A DNA stretch of 64,000 nt from assembly GCF_000010985.1 (NCBI RefSeq), contig NC_013939.1:711501-775500 (forward strand). The letters run 5' to 3'. The notes under the pieces are model-generated. The model had not been told where the DNA came from and did not search any database. It saw nothing but the letters and a program-made list of their open reading frames with translations. Each line of letters opens with the position of its first letter. Position 1 is the stretch's first letter. This stretch comes from Deferribacter desulfuricans SSM1 (GTDB lineage Bacteria; Chrysiogenota; Deferribacteres; Deferribacterales; Deferribacteraceae). The position numbers and the translations under genes were made by a program. Positions 1 to 10,800 of the stretch are shown piece after piece.

Positions 1-16
1 GGTATACATTATCAAT

Positions 17-2311
17 GTGCATAAAAATAATAATATTAAAAAATTAGAATGCGAAATGCATCAACTGCCTATAATCAAATATAATAAGATGAAAAAAAAC
101 ACAAATAAAAATGAAGAATATATTTTTTTGACCAAATGGAGCGGAGATGAAATAGCTGTTGATATAAATGGAGATGGAAATTTTATAGATTTTGAAAATT
201 GTAAACCAGCTAACGGTCCAATAATATTAAACAGAAAATCCGTAATAATAACTGGAATGGGTTCATGTGCCTTGATTGATTTTGCAGAAAGAGGTTCAGT
301 AACTGTACATAATATGAGTAATTTTTCAATTGAAGATTATATTATTACACAAGGTGGCATTACTGCAAAAACATTCATGCCAGAAGGCGATATACGGGTC
401 GATTTTAATGAAGATGATAGGAATTTTAAAGAAGTTGACTTTTCTATTTCAACACCTACTTGTATAGCGGGTGTACGAGGAACTATCTTTCATGTTTCTC
501 ACCGACATGAAACTAATGCTACAAAGGTTTGTGTTGATAGAGGAAAGGTTGAGGTAACACCCAAGATGTTCTCTGATAAACCAAAAATGGTGAAATCAGG
601 AGAATGTATAACTGTCGACAGTCATTCCTTTGGAACAGTAACTAAGCCAAGTTATTCATTAAACAATAATGGACTCATCGCATATTATCCATTGAATGGA
701 GATACTGAAGACTATTCTGGATATAGGAATCATGGTGTCAACCATGGTGCCATTTTTTCCTCTGGATTTAGTGGAAAAGCTTTAAAATTTAATGGTACTG
801 ATGCATACCTTGAAATACCTAGAAGGATAAAAGATGATTTTACGATAGAGGCTTGGGTAAAATCTGATTCTCAGAGTTTAACAGGAACCCAATGTTATCA
901 AGGCAATGGTCTTATTTGGTCAGATGTAGGTGGCACAAACAATGACTTCATCTTAGCTCTATTAAATAACAAATTTTGTATGTTTACTGGCAATCCGGAC
1001 AAGAGCATTCTAAGTAGTACTACTGTTACAAAAGGCGGTTGGATGCATGTTGCAGTAACCAGAGAAAGAAAGACTGGCAAAGTTAGGATGTATGTGAATG
1101 GTAAAGAAGAAGCTTCTATGTTTGCAGGTAGAAACGCTCTAAATGCCAATCCTCAAATACATATAGGTGGCAACACACTTGATAGAAGGTTTTTTAAGGG
1201 TTTTATTGATGAAGTTCGAATTTATAACTTTGCTCGTACCAGTGAAGAAATCAGTTCGGATTTCAACAAAACAAAATCTTATATACCTACTTCAAATTTA
1301 TCTACTGGCCAATACGTGGTAATTCATCCAGATAATAATATTTCTTTTACTTTTAAAAACAGATATAAGTTTAAAGGTTATGATGACTATATAACCATAT
1401 CAAAAAACAGTATTTCTGATCTCAAAAAAGGGCAGGCACTTTCGATTTCTCTATGGTTTAAAGCTTCTGATTTGAGGGGCGTTAGATATTCTACTGATAA
1501 ATGGGGAGAGGGCTGGAGAACTATTTTGTCTAAAGATAATGGCTATAGTGGCAGTTGTTTTCCTGGGAACCCTTTTTATAAAAATGCTGGTTATATCCTT
1601 CGTATAATTAATGACAAGATACAATTTTCTTTGCGAAACAATAACTATAAAAACAATTATGCTGATCTCTATAGCCCTAACATATATCCAAACAAATGGT
1701 ATAATGTGGTAGTAGCTGTCTCAGCAGTTCCCGGCAATGGATTTGCCAAAATGTATCTAAACGGTAGAGAGGTAGATTCTAAGGTAATATCTAATCCGAC
1801 GGATTATATTGACGGTCGAAATCTATATTTGGGTGCAACTTTTTATGATCGAACATGTTGCAAAAGCCCAAAATATTATGATTATGTGAATGGTTCATCA
1901 GGTATGTCGCAATTTTTCAAAGGTGAAATAGCTAATGTTCAATTGTATGATAGAATACTTTCACCTCAAGAGATTTTAAATTTCTATATGAAGCAAAGAA
2001 ATCTTTTAGATATTTCAAATATACATAAAACTAAAGATATAGGTAATTTGAACAGTGATAAGATTAATAACACAGATATAAATGGTATATGGAAATGGTT
2101 TAATGGAGAAATTGTATGGATTTACAAAAATGGCACATGTCGATCTTCTGAAGGGAACAAAGATGGATGGAGTGTTATTCGATTTAACAGTATACCAACT
2201 TATCGTATAGTTTGGGAAAGTGGTGCAGTTGATTTGCTTGAACTTCATAATGATACCCTTGAGGGCTTTAATCAAGGTGGAACCCATATATGGGGCAAAC
2301 GGATTAAATAG
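17..2311 (+). CDS. FecR-domain / double LamG-domain protein (5' end uncertain)
   Basis: Residues about 95-200 resemble a FecR domain; the motif TPTCIAGVRGTIFHV is the usual FecR signature. Two concanavalin A/LamG-like domains follow (about 222-420 and 440-660), each ending in the typical FxGxIDEVRIYN or FKGEIANVQLYD strand. The last 75 residues (WKWFNGEIVWI ... GGTHIWGKRI) form a separate small beta domain. The role is probably carbohydrate or surface binding, not classical FecR signalling, since no sigma factor or TonB receptor is adjacent. The listed GTG start has no ribosome site and the frame is open to the left edge, so the gene may begin outside the window. No signal peptide is visible, which fits a missing N-terminus. 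Confidence 0.7.
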   Translation: MHKNNNIKKLECEMHQLPIIKYNKMKKNTNKNEEYIFLTKWSGDEIAVDINGDGNFIDFENCKPANGPIILNRKSVIITGMGSCALIDFAERGSVTVHNMSNFSIEDYIITQGGITAKTFMPEGDIRVDFNEDDRNFKEVDFSISTPTCIAGVRGTIFHVSHRHETNATKVCVDRGKVEVTPKMFSDKPKMVKSGECITVDSHSFGTVTKPSYSLNNNGLIAYYPLNGDTEDYSGYRNHGVNHGAIFSSGFSGKALKFNGTDAYLEIPRRIKDDFTIEAWVKSDSQSLTGTQCYQGNGLIWSDVGGTNNDFILALLNNKFCMFTGNPDKSILSSTTVTKGGWMHVAVTRERKTGKVRMYVNGKEEASMFAGRNALNANPQIHIGGNTLDRRFFKGFIDEVRIYNFARTSEEISSDFNKTKSYIPTSNLSTGQYVVIHPDNNISFTFKNRYKFKGYDDYITISKNSISDLKKGQALSISLWFKASDLRGVRYSTDKWGEGWRTILSKDNGYSGSCFPGNPFYKNAGYILRIINDKIQFSLRNNNYKNNYADLYSPNIYPNKWYNVVVAVSAVPGNGFAKMYLNGREVDSKVISNPTDYIDGRNLYLGATFYDRTCCKSPKYYDYVNGSSGMSQFFKGEIANVQLYDRILSPQEILNFYMKQRNLLDISNIHKTKDIGNLNSDKINNTDINGIWKWFNGEIVWIYKNGTCRSSEGNKDGWSVIRFNSIPTYRIVWESGAVDLLELHNDTLEGFNQGGTHIWGKRIK

Positions 2312-2440
2312 TTAAATTTAAGCTTAAAGTTAATTTAATATTTTAATGTTTAAGATTTTACCAGATGTTATTGTTTAATGTATGTTAGTAGAAAAGAGTA
2401 AAAATAAAACATTTGATATTTTTTTAGAGGAGTAATATTT

Positions 2441-3142
2441 ATGCACACTTATATATACAGATTTATTGCTTATATGATGATAAGTTTAGGATTAGGAATT
2501 ATAGTTCTATTTGGTGAAATAAAGTTAAATTATACAATTTCAATAGTGGCTTACACATTATCAAGTTTTTTAATATTATATGGATATTTTTTTCTTAAAA
2601 AGTCTTATTCTAAGAGAAAAGGTATTGGCCTAAATCCAAGATGGCTGGCTAAAATGGGTGATATTATATTTATTATTTCATTAAGTTTTGCAGCATATTC
2701 AGCTTTGGCGTGGGGTATTGATACAATATTTCATACTAAAATATACTTATATGATACAGAGCCTATGGTTTTGCAAGTGGTAGCTATGTTTTGGTTACCA
2801 TCTGCCGCAATTACTGCTTTTTTTATCTCTAACATAGACACACAAAGTATAGAAATCGATAGAAACGGTATTATTATTCAATATCCTGAAGGAGTCAAAG
2901 AGATTAAATGGGAAAATTTAAATAGAATTTGCTTAAAGGATACAAAAACAATTATAGGGGGTGAAGATTGGGCTACCTCAAGACGTATGCAAACAAAACT
3001 GTCATTTATAACTAATGATAATATGATTAATATATTTGAACCTAGTCTAAAAAAGACTAAAAAGCAGATAATTCAATTGTTATACAATTATGCTCCTGAT
3101 AGATTACATGATGATATTACTTTAATTGGAAAAGACTGGTAA
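2441..3142 (+). CDS. Membrane protein, four TM segments plus soluble C-terminal domain
   Basis: A 233-residue protein with four hydrophobic segments (about 8-28, 32-52, 72-95 and 108-130). A basic cytoplasmic stretch lies between the second and third. The soluble tail (about 135-233) contains the strand pattern IEIDRNGIIIQYPEGVKEIKWENL, like bacterial PH-type membrane-associated domains. AGAGGAG lies nine bases before the ATG and fixes the start. I do not recognise a specific family. It may be co-transcribed with the LamG gene upstream, but the 129-base gap leaves this open. Confidence 0.65.
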   Translation: MHTYIYRFIAYMMISLGLGIIVLFGEIKLNYTISIVAYTLSSFLILYGYFFLKKSYSKRKGIGLNPRWLAKMGDIIFIISLSFAAYSALAWGIDTIFHTKIYLYDTEPMVLQVVAMFWLPSAAITAFFISNIDTQSIEIDRNGIIIQYPEGVKEIKWENLNRICLKDTKTIIGGEDWATSRRMQTKLSFITNDNMINIFEPSLKKTKKQIIQLLYNYAPDRLHDDITLIGKDW

Positions 3143-3382
3143 TATGTAAAAAAACAAAGGCCATAAAAGTTAATAATTTGAAAATGTATGATTATTTTGT
3201 GATATTACTCAAAGCAAGATGTTAGCATTATTATAAGTTGAAAATTATCCACTAAAATTTTCTTTTTACATTTGATTTTGAGAAAAATTATGTCTTATTA
3301 ATCAGTAATTTCTTTTTTTCTTGAAAATGTGTTATTATTTTAATAAGTTATTAATGATGATTTATTTAAAAAGGAGGTGGAA

Positions 3383-4807
3383 ATGATAGATAGAGGGATT
3401 TTTAGACAGTATGATATTAGGGGGGTTGTTCCTGATAATTTTAATAAAGAAGTTATAAAACAGATAGCAAATACTTTTGCTTATCAAGTAAAAGAAGAAA
3501 CGGGTAAGGAAAACCCTACTGTTACTGTTGGAAGAGATGTTAGACTATCTTCTGATGAGCTTTTTGAAGGGGTAAAGGAAGGGTTGATAGATGCTGGAGT
3601 AAATGTTGTGGAGCTTGGAAGATGTCCCACTCCAGTTACTTACTTTAGTGCATTTCATTTGAACCCTGATGGGTTTATTATGATTACTGGAAGCCATAAT
3701 CCTCCGGAATACAATGGGATGAAATTTGGTATAGGAAAAACGACGTTTCACTCTGAGAAGATTCAATCTGTTTATGAAAATATTATGAAATATGGTTATA
3801 GGAAATCAGATAAAAAAGGAACTGTGAGCAATTACGATATAGTGAGTGCATACATTGATTGGAATGTTGAGCACTTTAAAGAATTAAAAGAGAAAATAGA
3901 TAATTTAGGTAAAAAAATTAAAGTTGTAATAGATGCTGGTAATGGGGTTGCTTCAAGGGTAGCTCCAGAGATTTTTAAACGTCTGGGTGTTGATACAGTA
4001 GAATTGTATTGTGAAGAGGATGGTAGATTTCCAAACCATCATCCAGATCCTACAGTGGAAGCAAATTTAAAAGATTTGATAGAAACTGTTAAAAAAGAAT
4101 CAGCTGATTTTGGTATAGGGTATGATGGTGATGCGGATAGAATTGGTGTAGTTGATGAAAGTGGAAACATTGTCTGGGGTGATATGCTACTAATTGTTTA
4201 TACAAAAGAGCTGAAGAAATTTTATGAAAAGCCAAAGGTTATTGCTGATGTAAAAGCTTCACAAGTATTTTTTGACTATGCTAAAAAGATAGGTGCAGAG
4301 CCGATAATGTGGAAAACTGGCCATTCTCTCATTAAAAATAAGCTTAAAGAGACAAATGCAGAACTAGCTGGTGAAATGAGCGGACATATCTTTTTTAATG
4401 ATAGATATTTTGGGTATGATGATGCCATTTATTCATCTGTTAGATTTTTAGAGGCTTATGTAAATAATCTTATTGATAAAAAAGTAGAAAAGGTGAGTGA
4501 TTTATTATCTGATGTTCCAAAGGTTTATAATACTCCAGAGATACGTTTTGAATGCCCAGAGGATAAAAAGTTTGAAATCGTTAAAAAGTTAACAGAACTT
4601 TTTAAAGAATATAAAGATAATGGCAAATATAACATAAAGGATATTATTGATATTGATGGCATTAGGGTAATTTTTGAAGATGGATGGGGGCTACTTAGAG
4701 CAAGTAATACTCAACCGGTGCTTGTGATGAGATTTGAAGCTTCAAGTAAAGATAAAATGGCAGAATATCAAAATATTATTGAGAGCGAGCTTAAAAATCT
4801 TATTTAA
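3383..4807 (+). CDS. Phosphomannomutase/phosphoglucomutase (AlgC type)
   Basis: Alpha-D-phosphohexomutase interconverting hexose 1- and 6-phosphates for surface polysaccharide or glycogen precursors. The N-terminal FRQYDIRGVVPDN, the phosphoserine loop TGSHNPPEYNG (Ser about 104), the metal loop DGDADRIG (about 248) and the substrate-binding GEMSGHIFF are all present. C-terminal residues RASNTQPVLVMRFEA match the phosphate-binding loop. At 474 residues it has the normal family length. The upstream GTG at 3377 lies inside the ribosome site AAGGAGG, so ATG 3383 is the start. A strong hairpin terminator follows directly. Substrate preference between mannose and glucose cannot be read from the sequence. 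Confidence 0.93.
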   Translation: MIDRGIFRQYDIRGVVPDNFNKEVIKQIANTFAYQVKEETGKENPTVTVGRDVRLSSDELFEGVKEGLIDAGVNVVELGRCPTPVTYFSAFHLNPDGFIMITGSHNPPEYNGMKFGIGKTTFHSEKIQSVYENIMKYGYRKSDKKGTVSNYDIVSAYIDWNVEHFKELKEKIDNLGKKIKVVIDAGNGVASRVAPEIFKRLGVDTVELYCEEDGRFPNHHPDPTVEANLKDLIETVKKESADFGIGYDGDADRIGVVDESGNIVWGDMLLIVYTKELKKFYEKPKVIADVKASQVFFDYAKKIGAEPIMWKTGHSLIKNKLKETNAELAGEMSGHIFFNDRYFGYDDAIYSSVRFLEAYVNNLIDKKVEKVSDLLSDVPKVYNTPEIRFECPEDKKFEIVKKLTELFKEYKDNGKYNIKDIIDIDGIRVIFEDGWGLLRASNTQPVLVMRFEASSKDKMAEYQNIIESELKNLI

Positions 4808-4814
4808 GAGAAAT

Positions 4815-4840
4815 AGGGGAATTTTCCCCTTTATTTTATT
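4815..4840 (+). terminator. Rho-independent terminator after phosphohexomutase
   Basis: The perfect inverted repeat AGGGGAA/TTCCCCT (4815-4830) is followed by TTATTTTATT. It ends at the base before the recC start codon, so recC lies in the shadow of this terminator. Confidence 0.8.
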
Positions 4841-7800
4841 ATGAAAAACGGACTACATTTATACCTTTCAAATGATTTAAATATACTTTTTGATAAATTA
4901 TATACGAATATTAAATCAGCATCTGTTAAACATTTCTTTGATCGGAGATGGATTGTTGTTCAAACAGATGGGATGGTTAGATGGTTGTCTTTAAAATTTA
5001 CCGAAAGAGAAGGTTTTTTTAGCAATTTTAATTTTCTTTTTCCAAGAAATTTTATATTAGAAATTTTAGAAATATTACAACTTCTTGATAAAGAAAAAGC
5101 ACTTTTAGATAAAAAAGAAATATTTTTGGAAATTCTTAGATACTTACAGAAAAGTGTTCCAAAAGAGCTCTCAGCATATATTGATGATGTTGGTGGTAAA
5201 AAATGTGTCCAACTTGCGTTGAAACTATCTGATATTTTTGACCAGTATATAACTTATAGGTATGAATATCTATTAAATCCTGACAAAATAATGACAAAAT
5301 GGCAGAGAGAACTTTTTAAAAAGGTTGTTGTTTCAAGGCAAAATATTGTTGTTGGTATTCAAAAATTTATAGAAGATAAATTTGATAAAAACCTTCTTGA
5401 AAAAATACCTGATACAATAAATCTTTTTTCCATATCCATTTTACCTCCAATTTATATTAATTTTTTGAAAAATTTGTCACAGTTTAAAAGGGTTAATTTA
5501 TACACTATCAATCCCTCCAAAAGTTATTGGTTTGAAGATTTAGGCGAAAAGGCGAGAGTATATTTTGAAAAGAAATATGGTAGCCTTACTGATTATTTTG
5601 AGGATGGCAATACAATATTATTGAATAATGGTAAGATGTTACAGGAGTTTATTTCTTTATTATATGATATGGAGCCAACACCTATAGAGTATGAAGATTA
5701 TAAAGATTACGATGGTAAAACCGCTCTTAGCACACTTAAACAGAGTATTTTTGAAAATGTTAAAGATGCAGAAATTGTAAATGATGACACAATCCAAGTC
5801 CACTCTTTTCATAGTAAACTGAGAGAGGTAGAAGGTGTTTATAATTATATTTTAAGTGTTCTTGATAAGGATAAGTCAATTTCTTTAGAAGATATTGTAG
5901 TGATGTGCTCTGATATAAATGAATATGCCCCTTTTATTGATGCAGTATTTAAAAACAAGGATATCAAATACAATATCTCTGATAATAGTTATTTAAATGA
6001 TGATGTTGGTATTAAAGGAGTTTTTAAGATTTTGAGCTGTTTGAGGGAAGATTTGAGTGTGGTTGATTTTTTAGATATGATTGAGAATGAAGCTATTAGA
6101 TCAAAATTTGATATCAATCAAAACGAGTTGAATGTAATAAATTATCTGATAAATGAGCTGAATCTAAGGTGGGGGCTTTCTGAAAGTGAAATAAAAAGTT
6201 TTTATGAAAATATATCTTTAAATAATACTTTTGGATATTTTTATAAGAGATTGATGTTGGGGATGATTAGTGGAGAAGATTATATTATTGATAATGTGTT
6301 GCCATACACAAATATTAAACTTTCGCAGGCAGATCTGCTTGGTAAGTTACTTTATATTATTGATAAAATAAAATTTTATTATGAATCTTTTAAAGATAAA
6401 GTATCTTTAGAAAATGCAAAAAAGATTTTGTTTAATATTGTTGATGATTTTATCGGTGAAAATTTTAGCGATTCAGCCTCTTTCCTAAGTTTTTTAAGTG
6501 AGTTAGAAAAGATTGAAAGTGAGGAAATAATAGTTGATTTAGAAGGTTTTTTAGAGATTTTAAGGGTAGTAACAAATGACGTGAAAAATTCTTATAATTT
6601 TATGAGGGGAGGGATAACCTTTTGTGAGCTTGTTCCTCTTAGAAGTATCCCTTTTAAAGTGGTTTGTATGCTTGGGATGACAGATGAGAATTTTCCACGG
6701 AAAGATGTTAAACTTTTTATTAATGAAATGGAAAAAAATAGAAGAAAAGGGGATAGAAATGCAAAACTTTCTGACAGACTGTTGTTTCTTGATACAATAA
6801 TTTCTGCTGAAAAATATCTTTATATAAGCTTTATCGGTAGAGACTTAAAAAAGAATAAGATAATTAACCCTTCACTTCCTGTGGTGGAGCTTGTTGATTT
6901 TATGCATTTAGAAAGGATTGAGCACCCACTGCACTCTTTTAATAGTAAATATTTTGAAAAAAATAGTAAACTTTATAATTATAACGAAGATGATTTTAAA
7001 ATAGCATCTAATAATAATTTGAGTTTTGAAAAAGAGAATATTTTGGTTTTATCTTCAAAACAAGTAGATAATGGAGAAAAAGTAGAAAAGATTGGTCTAA
7101 GTAAACTTACTACTTTTTTGCGCAATCCGTTAAAATATTATTTTAAAGAAAATGGTATTGATTTTGAAGAAGAAACAAGTGTTTTAGAGTCAAAAGAACC
7201 TCTTTATCTTGGGAAATATGATGAATACAATTTAATCTTTAAAATATTAAGAGATTTTAAAGTGATTGATAAGCTTGAATTTAGTGGAGATTTGCCTCAC
7301 GCAAATATTGGAAAAGGGTATTTAGAAAGAATAAAAAGGAGGTTATATTATCTTGATAATTTGTTAAAAGGAGTTTCACCTGAATATTCTCTTAAATTGC
7401 TAAATGACTTAGATATTAATTGTAAAATTAGTGATAAATTTTCACTGGAGGGGAAAATTTATTATCAGATAAATGGCAACCTATTTTTTATGGATTTCTT
7501 TAACAAAGCTAAAGATAAAAGTTATCAGTTAGAATGGGTAGTAAAAACTTTGGTTTCAAATAAAAATAGTTTCTATCTTATTAGGGAAAATGAAATAAAA
7601 TCTGCCGATTTTAACCTCGATTTTAGTTATTTATCTTTTATTGTGGATGTTTTTGAGCGTGGAAAATGCCAACCAATAATATTTGACGATAAGATAGTAG
7701 ATAAAACATATGAAGAATTTTTGAGAAGTCTTGAAAACTCTTTATTTCAAAAGATGTTTAATAACAAAGTAGATAACTATCTGATATATTTTGTTGATAA

Positions 7801-7888
7801 CTTTGAAATCAACAGAAGTTATTTTGAATTTTTAAAAGAGATTAATCAAAAACTGTATAATTTTGAGGTAAATTTTGAAACTATTTGA
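4841..7888 (+). CDS. recC: Exodeoxyribonuclease V subunit gamma (RecC)
   Basis: RecC subunit of the RecBCD helicase-nuclease, which processes double-strand breaks and in known systems recognises Chi. The N-terminus LHLYLSNDLNILFDKL, the RWIVVQTDGMVRWLSL block, the central IQVHSFHSKLREVEGVYNYI and PLRSIPFKVVCMLGMTDENFPR are RecC hallmarks. At 1015 residues it is close to the usual 1000-1150. It is the first gene of recC-recB-recD, overlapping recB by 14 bases. The ATG has no Shine-Dalgarno sequence and follows the upstream terminator immediately, so expression probably depends on read-through or an unseen promoter. Confidence 0.93.
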   Translation: MKNGLHLYLSNDLNILFDKLYTNIKSASVKHFFDRRWIVVQTDGMVRWLSLKFTEREGFFSNFNFLFPRNFILEILEILQLLDKEKALLDKKEIFLEILRYLQKSVPKELSAYIDDVGGKKCVQLALKLSDIFDQYITYRYEYLLNPDKIMTKWQRELFKKVVVSRQNIVVGIQKFIEDKFDKNLLEKIPDTINLFSISILPPIYINFLKNLSQFKRVNLYTINPSKSYWFEDLGEKARVYFEKKYGSLTDYFEDGNTILLNNGKMLQEFISLLYDMEPTPIEYEDYKDYDGKTALSTLKQSIFENVKDAEIVNDDTIQVHSFHSKLREVEGVYNYILSVLDKDKSISLEDIVVMCSDINEYAPFIDAVFKNKDIKYNISDNSYLNDDVGIKGVFKILSCLREDLSVVDFLDMIENEAIRSKFDINQNELNVINYLINELNLRWGLSESEIKSFYENISLNNTFGYFYKRLMLGMISGEDYIIDNVLPYTNIKLSQADLLGKLLYIIDKIKFYYESFKDKVSLENAKKILFNIVDDFIGENFSDSASFLSFLSELEKIESEEIIVDLEGFLEILRVVTNDVKNSYNFMRGGITFCELVPLRSIPFKVVCMLGMTDENFPRKDVKLFINEMEKNRRKGDRNAKLSDRLLFLDTIISAEKYLYISFIGRDLKKNKIINPSLPVVELVDFMHLERIEHPLHSFNSKYFEKNSKLYNYNEDDFKIASNNNLSFEKENILVLSSKQVDNGEKVEKIGLSKLTTFLRNPLKYYFKENGIDFEEETSVLESKEPLYLGKYDEYNLIFKILRDFKVIDKLEFSGDLPHANIGKGYLERIKRRLYYLDNLLKGVSPEYSLKLLNDLDINCKISDKFSLEGKIYYQINGNLFFMDFFNKAKDKSYQLEWVVKTLVSNKNSFYLIRENEIKSADFNLDFSYLSFIVDVFERGKCQPIIFDDKIVDKTYEEFLRSLENSLFQKMFNNKVDNYLIYFVDNFEINRSYFEFLKEINQKLYNFEVNFETI

Positions 7889-10800
7889 TCCATATAAGTT
7901 TGGATTTAACTTAAAAAACAAATATTTAATAGAAGCATCTGCAGGAACAGGTAAGACATACACTATCGCTGTTATCTACTTGCGACTTATTATCGAAAAG
8001 TCGATGCTACCAGAAAATATACTAGTGGTAACATTTACTGTTGATGCTGCAGAAGAGTTAAAAAATAGGATAAGGAAATTTTTAGTAAACGCTTATAGAT
8101 TCATAAACGAAGAAAGTGATGACATAGACTCAAACTTAAAATTATATTTAGAAGGTTTTAAGGGTGATAAAAAAGTTTTGAGCCATTTGAAAATGGCACT
8201 TTTTATGATGGATGAGTCAGCTATTTTTACAATTCATAAGTTTTGTAAAAAGGTTTTAGTTGAAAATCCGTTAGAGACGAAATCACTTTTTAATTATGAG
8301 ATTGAGAGTAGTGACAAAGAGTTGATAGAAGACTCAGTATATCATCTGTTTAGAAAGGTCTTTTATGGGGAAGATCCAAAAATTATAGATTTGTTGTTTA
8401 GGATTTATTCCCCAACAGACTTTGAAAATTTTATAGAAGATTTTTTAAGGTATTCGGATGTGGATTATATTAAAGAATCAAACATTAACTGTGAAGAGTT
8501 GGTTGAAAAGATAGAAAAGTTATATCAATCCATTGATGAGCTTGAGGAAAATGAAGATACAGCAAACAGGTATGTAAAAAGTTTTATTAAAAAAACTAAA
8601 ATCTTTGATTTTGATATATTTCAATATGAGTTTAACAAAAGTGAATCAAAATATTTGGAGTCTATAAAGAAGTTAAGGGATGAAATTGTAACTGATTTTA
8701 AAAATTATATAAAGAATAAAATTATTTCAAATCTCGAAAGCATACAGGAGTTTTTAGATAGTAAGAAACTTAAAAATAACATCATTACTTTTAATGACCT
8801 TGTAAAAAATGTTTATTTGTCGTTGAGAAATAGTGGTGAGCTTGCAAGCAGATATAAAAACCTTCAAGTTTTGTTAATTGATGAGTTTCAGGATACCGAT
8901 TTTTTCCAAATTGAGATTTTTAATAAAATATTTAATGAGAAAACTGTATTTTATATCGGCGATCCTAAGCAATCTATCTATGGTTTTAGAGGGGCTGACC
9001 TAAATGCGTATTTTTATGCCACAAAAAATATCAAAGAAGAGAATAAGTTTGTTTTATCAATCTGTTATAGGTCAACTGATAATTTAATAGAAAACTATAA
9101 TAAGATTTTTTCAAAAGCATCGTTCTTTGGTGATGACAGAATAACGTATCAACAAGTATCGTTTTTTAAAGAAAATAAATTTAAAATAAAATCTTTTGTA
9201 AATAGTGATTTTGAAATTTACCTTCTTGATTGTACAAATAAAAATCAAGTTTTAGATTCACTATTTAACCGGATAAACTATGCCCTTTCTCATGAAAAAA
9301 TAATTGATGGTGATGAAGAAAGGGGGTTAAGACCTGAAGATATTGCAGTTATTGTCCCTACAAATTTTGATGCAGAAAGTGTTAGAGAATATTTGTCCAA
9401 CAGAGGCGTAAAGTCTGTATTAAATACCACAAAAACTGTTTTTGAAACAGATCAAGCATTTGAGCTGATTAAAATTTTAGATGCACTGGAAGATTATAAA
9501 AATCCATCGAAGATTAAAACAGCTTTACTAACACCGGTTTTTGATAAAAGGATTTATGAGATTAATGATGAAATTATTAGAGAATATGCTGAGAAATTTG
9601 CTCTTTATTCTCAATATTTACAAAAGTTAGGTGTTTTACCTGCATTTATTAAGATTTTTTTTGATGAAAATAGTAAGGGAAAAATTTTAAAAAGGGTAAA
9701 TGGTGAAAGAATTTATACAAATTATCTGCATATTTTAGAACTTTTGCAGGAAGAAACCTTAAATGATGTTTATTCTCCAGAAAAGATGAAAAGCTGGATT
9801 ATTAAAAGGAGAAGGGGGGATATAAAAGGGAGTGAAGATTATGAATTGCGTTTAGAATCTGATGAAAATGCTATTCAGATAATAACAATTCATAGAAGTA
9901 AAGGTCTTGAGTTTCCGTTTGTTATCATACCATTTTTTGATTATCCAAAGCAGTTTGATAGGCAGGGAACTTTTTATAAATTTTTCTACAATTTTAATGA
10001 AAATAAGCACTTGTTAGAGTTTATTTATGGAGAGGATAGTATTCTTGAAGACGATATTCAGGAGAAGGCAAGACTATTTTATGTGGCTTTAACAAGAGCA
10101 AAGTGTAAATGTGTAATTTTTGATTATAAAAGGAGAGGGTATAAATACTTGGATACTTTTTTGTATGGTGCAGAGTTAAATGATAAAGTTTCTTTTGACG
10201 ATAAACTACAGAGATTAAAGCATTTTTTGGGTGATAATGCATATATTGATACTTTAGTCCCTTCGACAGATAAAAAAGTATCTTTTAGCAATGAGGATAA
10301 AAAATTAGTTTTTGAAAAATTTTCGGGGGAGTTTAAAAATAGCTATATATTAAGTAGTTATTCTTCAATGATTAAATCTGCAAAAAATTTAGAAAAAGGA
10401 AACGAAATTTTTGAGCTTGAAGAGTTATTAGAGCTTGATGAAAAGGAAGAACACTTTATTGCAGAAAATATATCTTTACCTCCTGGCGCAAAAACTGGCA
10501 ATTATTTGCATAAGATCTTGGAGGATATATCATTTGGATGGAGTAGTGAAAAAATAAAGAATGTTTGCTTTGAGTATGGAAAAAAGCTGGGATTTGATGA
10601 AGCTGCTGGCTTAGAAGCTTATAAAATAATATCTAAGGTTTTAAATAAAAAAATTAAAGCAATTGATAAAAATTTTAGATTTGCAGAGTTAGATGATGAG
10701 AAATGTAGTAAAGAATTTGAGTTTTTTTTGAGATTAAATGATTCTCGTGGATTTTTAGATGAGTTAAAAAGTATTTTTAGTAATAAAGGGTTGTCAGTTT

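Noticed and set aside
3321-3349. TTGAAA with TAAGTT as a promoter for the phosphohexomutase
   Set aside because: The -10 match is poor and AT-rich DNA gives such pairs by chance, so it is not listed as a feature.
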